A stretch of DNA of 64,000 nucleotides from Cryptosporangium arvum DSM 44712 (GTDB lineage: Bacteria; Actinomycetota; Actinomycetes; Mycobacteriales; Cryptosporangiaceae): assembly GCF_000585375.1 (NCBI RefSeq), contig NZ_KK073874.1, positions 9,131,994 through 9,195,993 on the forward strand, in the 5' to 3' direction. The translations under genes were made by a program, and so were the position numbers. This document shows positions 62,912 through 64,000 of the stretch, piece by piece (position 1 is the first letter of the stretch; each line of letters begins with the position of its first letter). Under the pieces are notes generated by a model. That model searched no databases, was not told the origin of the DNA, and saw only the letters and a program-made list of their open reading frames with translations.

Positions 62912-63282
62912 CGAGCAGCTCCAGACGGACGGCGGTTGCGAGCACGACGGAGGCGGACGGCCCAGCGGGGCCGCGCCGAGGGGACGGGGTCGTACCCGCC
63001 GGGGTGGAACGGGTGGCAGCGCATGATGCGCCAGCCGGCCAACAGGATCCCCGCTACCGGACCGTGAGTCCGCAGCGCCTCCAGCGCGTAGGCGCTGCAG
63101 CTGGGGTGGAAACGACAGCGAGGCGGCAGTGCCGGACTGATCCACCGGCGATAGGCCTCGATCGGTGCGATGAGCACCGCGAGCAGCAACCGGGACAGGC
63201 GACCCGCCGGGGCGCTCGACACACCGGTGTCCGGGGCCGTCTCGGCGGAGACGCCCCGGTCGGGATGTGGAGCAACACTCAT
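62908..63282 (-). CDS. yidD: Membrane protein insertion efficiency factor YidD
   Basis: The 124-residue protein contains the YidD core [28 protein letters not shown], then [31 protein letters not shown]. The family assists YidC-dependent insertion. An N-terminal 28-residue extension is present. It overlaps rnpA upstream and yidC downstream by four bases each. Confidence 0.93.
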   Translation of the reverse strand: MSVAPHPDRGVSAETAPDTGVSSAPAGRLSRLLLAVLIAPIEAYRRWISPALPPRCRFHPSCSAYALEALRTHGPVAGILLAGWRIMRCHPFHPGGYDPVPSARPRWAVRLRRARNRRPSGAAR

Positions 63283-63668
63283 CGTCGAGCCTTCAGAATG
63301 CGTCGGAACGCGCTGTCGAGGTCGCGACCCAGTGTCTCGGACGACTGGTCGGCCGCGGCCGGGAGCGCCCGGACCACCACCGAGCTACCCGCGGGTAGCT
63401 CACGGAGTCGGTCCCGGACGAGGTGGCGCAGTTGCCGTGCGACCCGGTGGCGCACGACAGCGTTGCCGACTGCTTTAGAGACAACGAAACCGGCCCGAAC
63501 GGAGTTCTCCGTCGAGCCGGTGTCGTTCGTGTCGTTACCGGCGTGCGCGGTGTCGGACGGCCCGAGCGTCGCGTGGACCACGAGCGTGCTGCGTCCCGCA
63601 CGACTGCCCGAGCGCAGCACTTTGGTGAAGTCCTCGCGCCGTCGCAGCCGCGCGTGCGCCGGCAGCAC
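63279..63668 (-). CDS. rnpA: Ribonuclease P protein component
   Basis: A 129-residue RnpA starting [24 protein letters not shown], with the RNR-like signature [20 protein letters not shown] Asn/Thr/Asp-rich insert ([14 protein letters not shown]) lies in the middle and is longer than in most relatives. It supports RNase P RNA in trimming tRNA 5' ends. GTG at 63668 is used. Lies 17 bp after rpmH. Confidence 0.92.
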   Translation of the reverse strand: MLPAHARLRRREDFTKVLRSGSRAGRSTLVVHATLGPSDTAHAGNDTNDTGSTENSVRAGFVVSKAVGNAVVRHRVARQLRHLVRDRLRELPAGSSVVVRALPAAADQSSETLGRDLDSAFRRILKARR

Positions 63669-63685
63669 GCCGCGCCCCCGCCGGA

Positions 63686-63823
63686 TCAGGCGGAGAGGCG
63701 CGCGCGCCCCTTGAGGCGCCGTGCGGCAATGATGGCCCGCCCCGCACGCGTGCGCATGCGCAGCCGGAAGCCGTGGGTCTTCGCGCGGCGGCGGTTGTTC
63801 GGCTGGTAGGTGCGCTTGCTCAC
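63686..63823 (-). CDS. rpmH: Large-subunit ribosomal protein bL34
   Basis: The 45-residue protein reads [19 protein letters not shown] and ends [10 protein letters not shown], a full bL34. GTG start at 63823 has GGAG eight bases upstream. It is the first gene of the rpmH-rnpA-yidD-yidC-jag-rsmG-parA-parB run and normally lies beside dnaA, which should be just past the right edge. Confidence 0.96.
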   Translation of the reverse strand: MSKRTYQPNNRRRAKTHGFRLRMRTRAGRAIIAARRLKGRARLSA

Positions 63824-64000
63824 GTCGTGGTCTCCGATGCGTACTAACAGGTCGAACTGCGGTCGGCTCGGCCAGCCGCACCAGAGGCACAGGCATAGCC
63901 ATAGATGCTTCCAGCGTACGTGAGCCATCACAGGGCCAGCAAATGCGGGAGCCCTCGCATCCAAACCGTCACGTTCGGTAGTCAAGTCACGCCGGTTGCC
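63824..64000. other. Upstream region of rpmH, towards dnaA
   Basis: These 177 bp hold the rpmH promoter region and the start of the rpmH–dnaA gap. On the minus strand TTGACT at about 63979–63984 could be a -35 box, but no convincing -10 box follows. No consensus DnaA box is visible in this part. Confidence 0.4.

Overview
This is a high-GC actinobacterial chromosome segment from the left flank of the replication origin. It ends at rpmH, which in Actinobacteria normally lies next to dnaA; dnaA and oriC themselves are not in the window. The order dnaB–rplI–rpsR–ssb–rpsF … ponA–PadR–ino1–pcnA–NUDIX–murJ–sigM–trxB–trxA–cwlM–parB–parA–rsmG–jag–yidC–yidD–rnpA–rpmH is, as I recall it, the one-sided arrangement of Streptomyces and Frankia-like groups. 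In Mycobacterium the same genes lie on both sides of dnaA. I infer a filamentous or sporangial actinomycete (Cryptosporangium-like is a guess); the genus cannot be fixed from the sequence.

Region 1 (1–24 kb) is mostly metabolic. It holds a cut-off acyl-CoA dehydrogenase with a tandem palindromic operator, a membrane SpoIIE-type phosphatase, a patatin, a GT39 glycosyltransferase, a molybdenum-cofactor set in two operons (moaA-moaD; moaC-moaB-moeA-moaE), galE, an Orc-like ATPase, an orphan RskA-like protein, an Enzyme I-like barrel without its catalytic residues, a large protein with DnaJ-type zinc fingers, a DUF4383 membrane protein, an AraC/VOC pair and dnaB with DnaA-box-like sites upstream.

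Region 2 (24–37 kb) has the rpsF-ssb-rpsR-rplI operon (rpsR without zinc cysteines), a secreted Asn/Gly-repeat protein, endonuclease IV, two GT-C type membrane glycosyltransferases, the class A PBP gene ponA with cytoplasmic TTYG repeats, a DUF5318 gene, PadR with its probable operator, and ino1. A 165-bp mobile-element-like inverted repeat lies near 37.3 kb; a 72-bp relative lies near 16.0 kb.

Region 3 (37–53 kb) is a cell-wall and redox block: pcnA, NUDIX, murJ, a c-di-AMP (ydaO-type) riboswitch in front of an NlpC/P60 hydrolase, a pseudokinase that in Mycobacterium is fused to MurJ, sigM with its anti-sigma factor, trxB, trxA, cwlM, and an aminotransferase–Ddl pair.

Region 4 (53–64 kb) is the segregation locus: parS sites, about 2 kb of decaying minisatellite DNA without a credible gene, parB, parA, rsmG, jag, yidC, yidD, rnpA and rpmH. 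The most unusual object is parA. Its reading frame appears to begin at the rsmG stop codon (60434) and to run through about 650 residues of low-complexity repeat into the ATPase. It is broken by a two-base insertion inside an 18-bp repeat array near 58935. Three parS sites lie inside the parA coding sequence.
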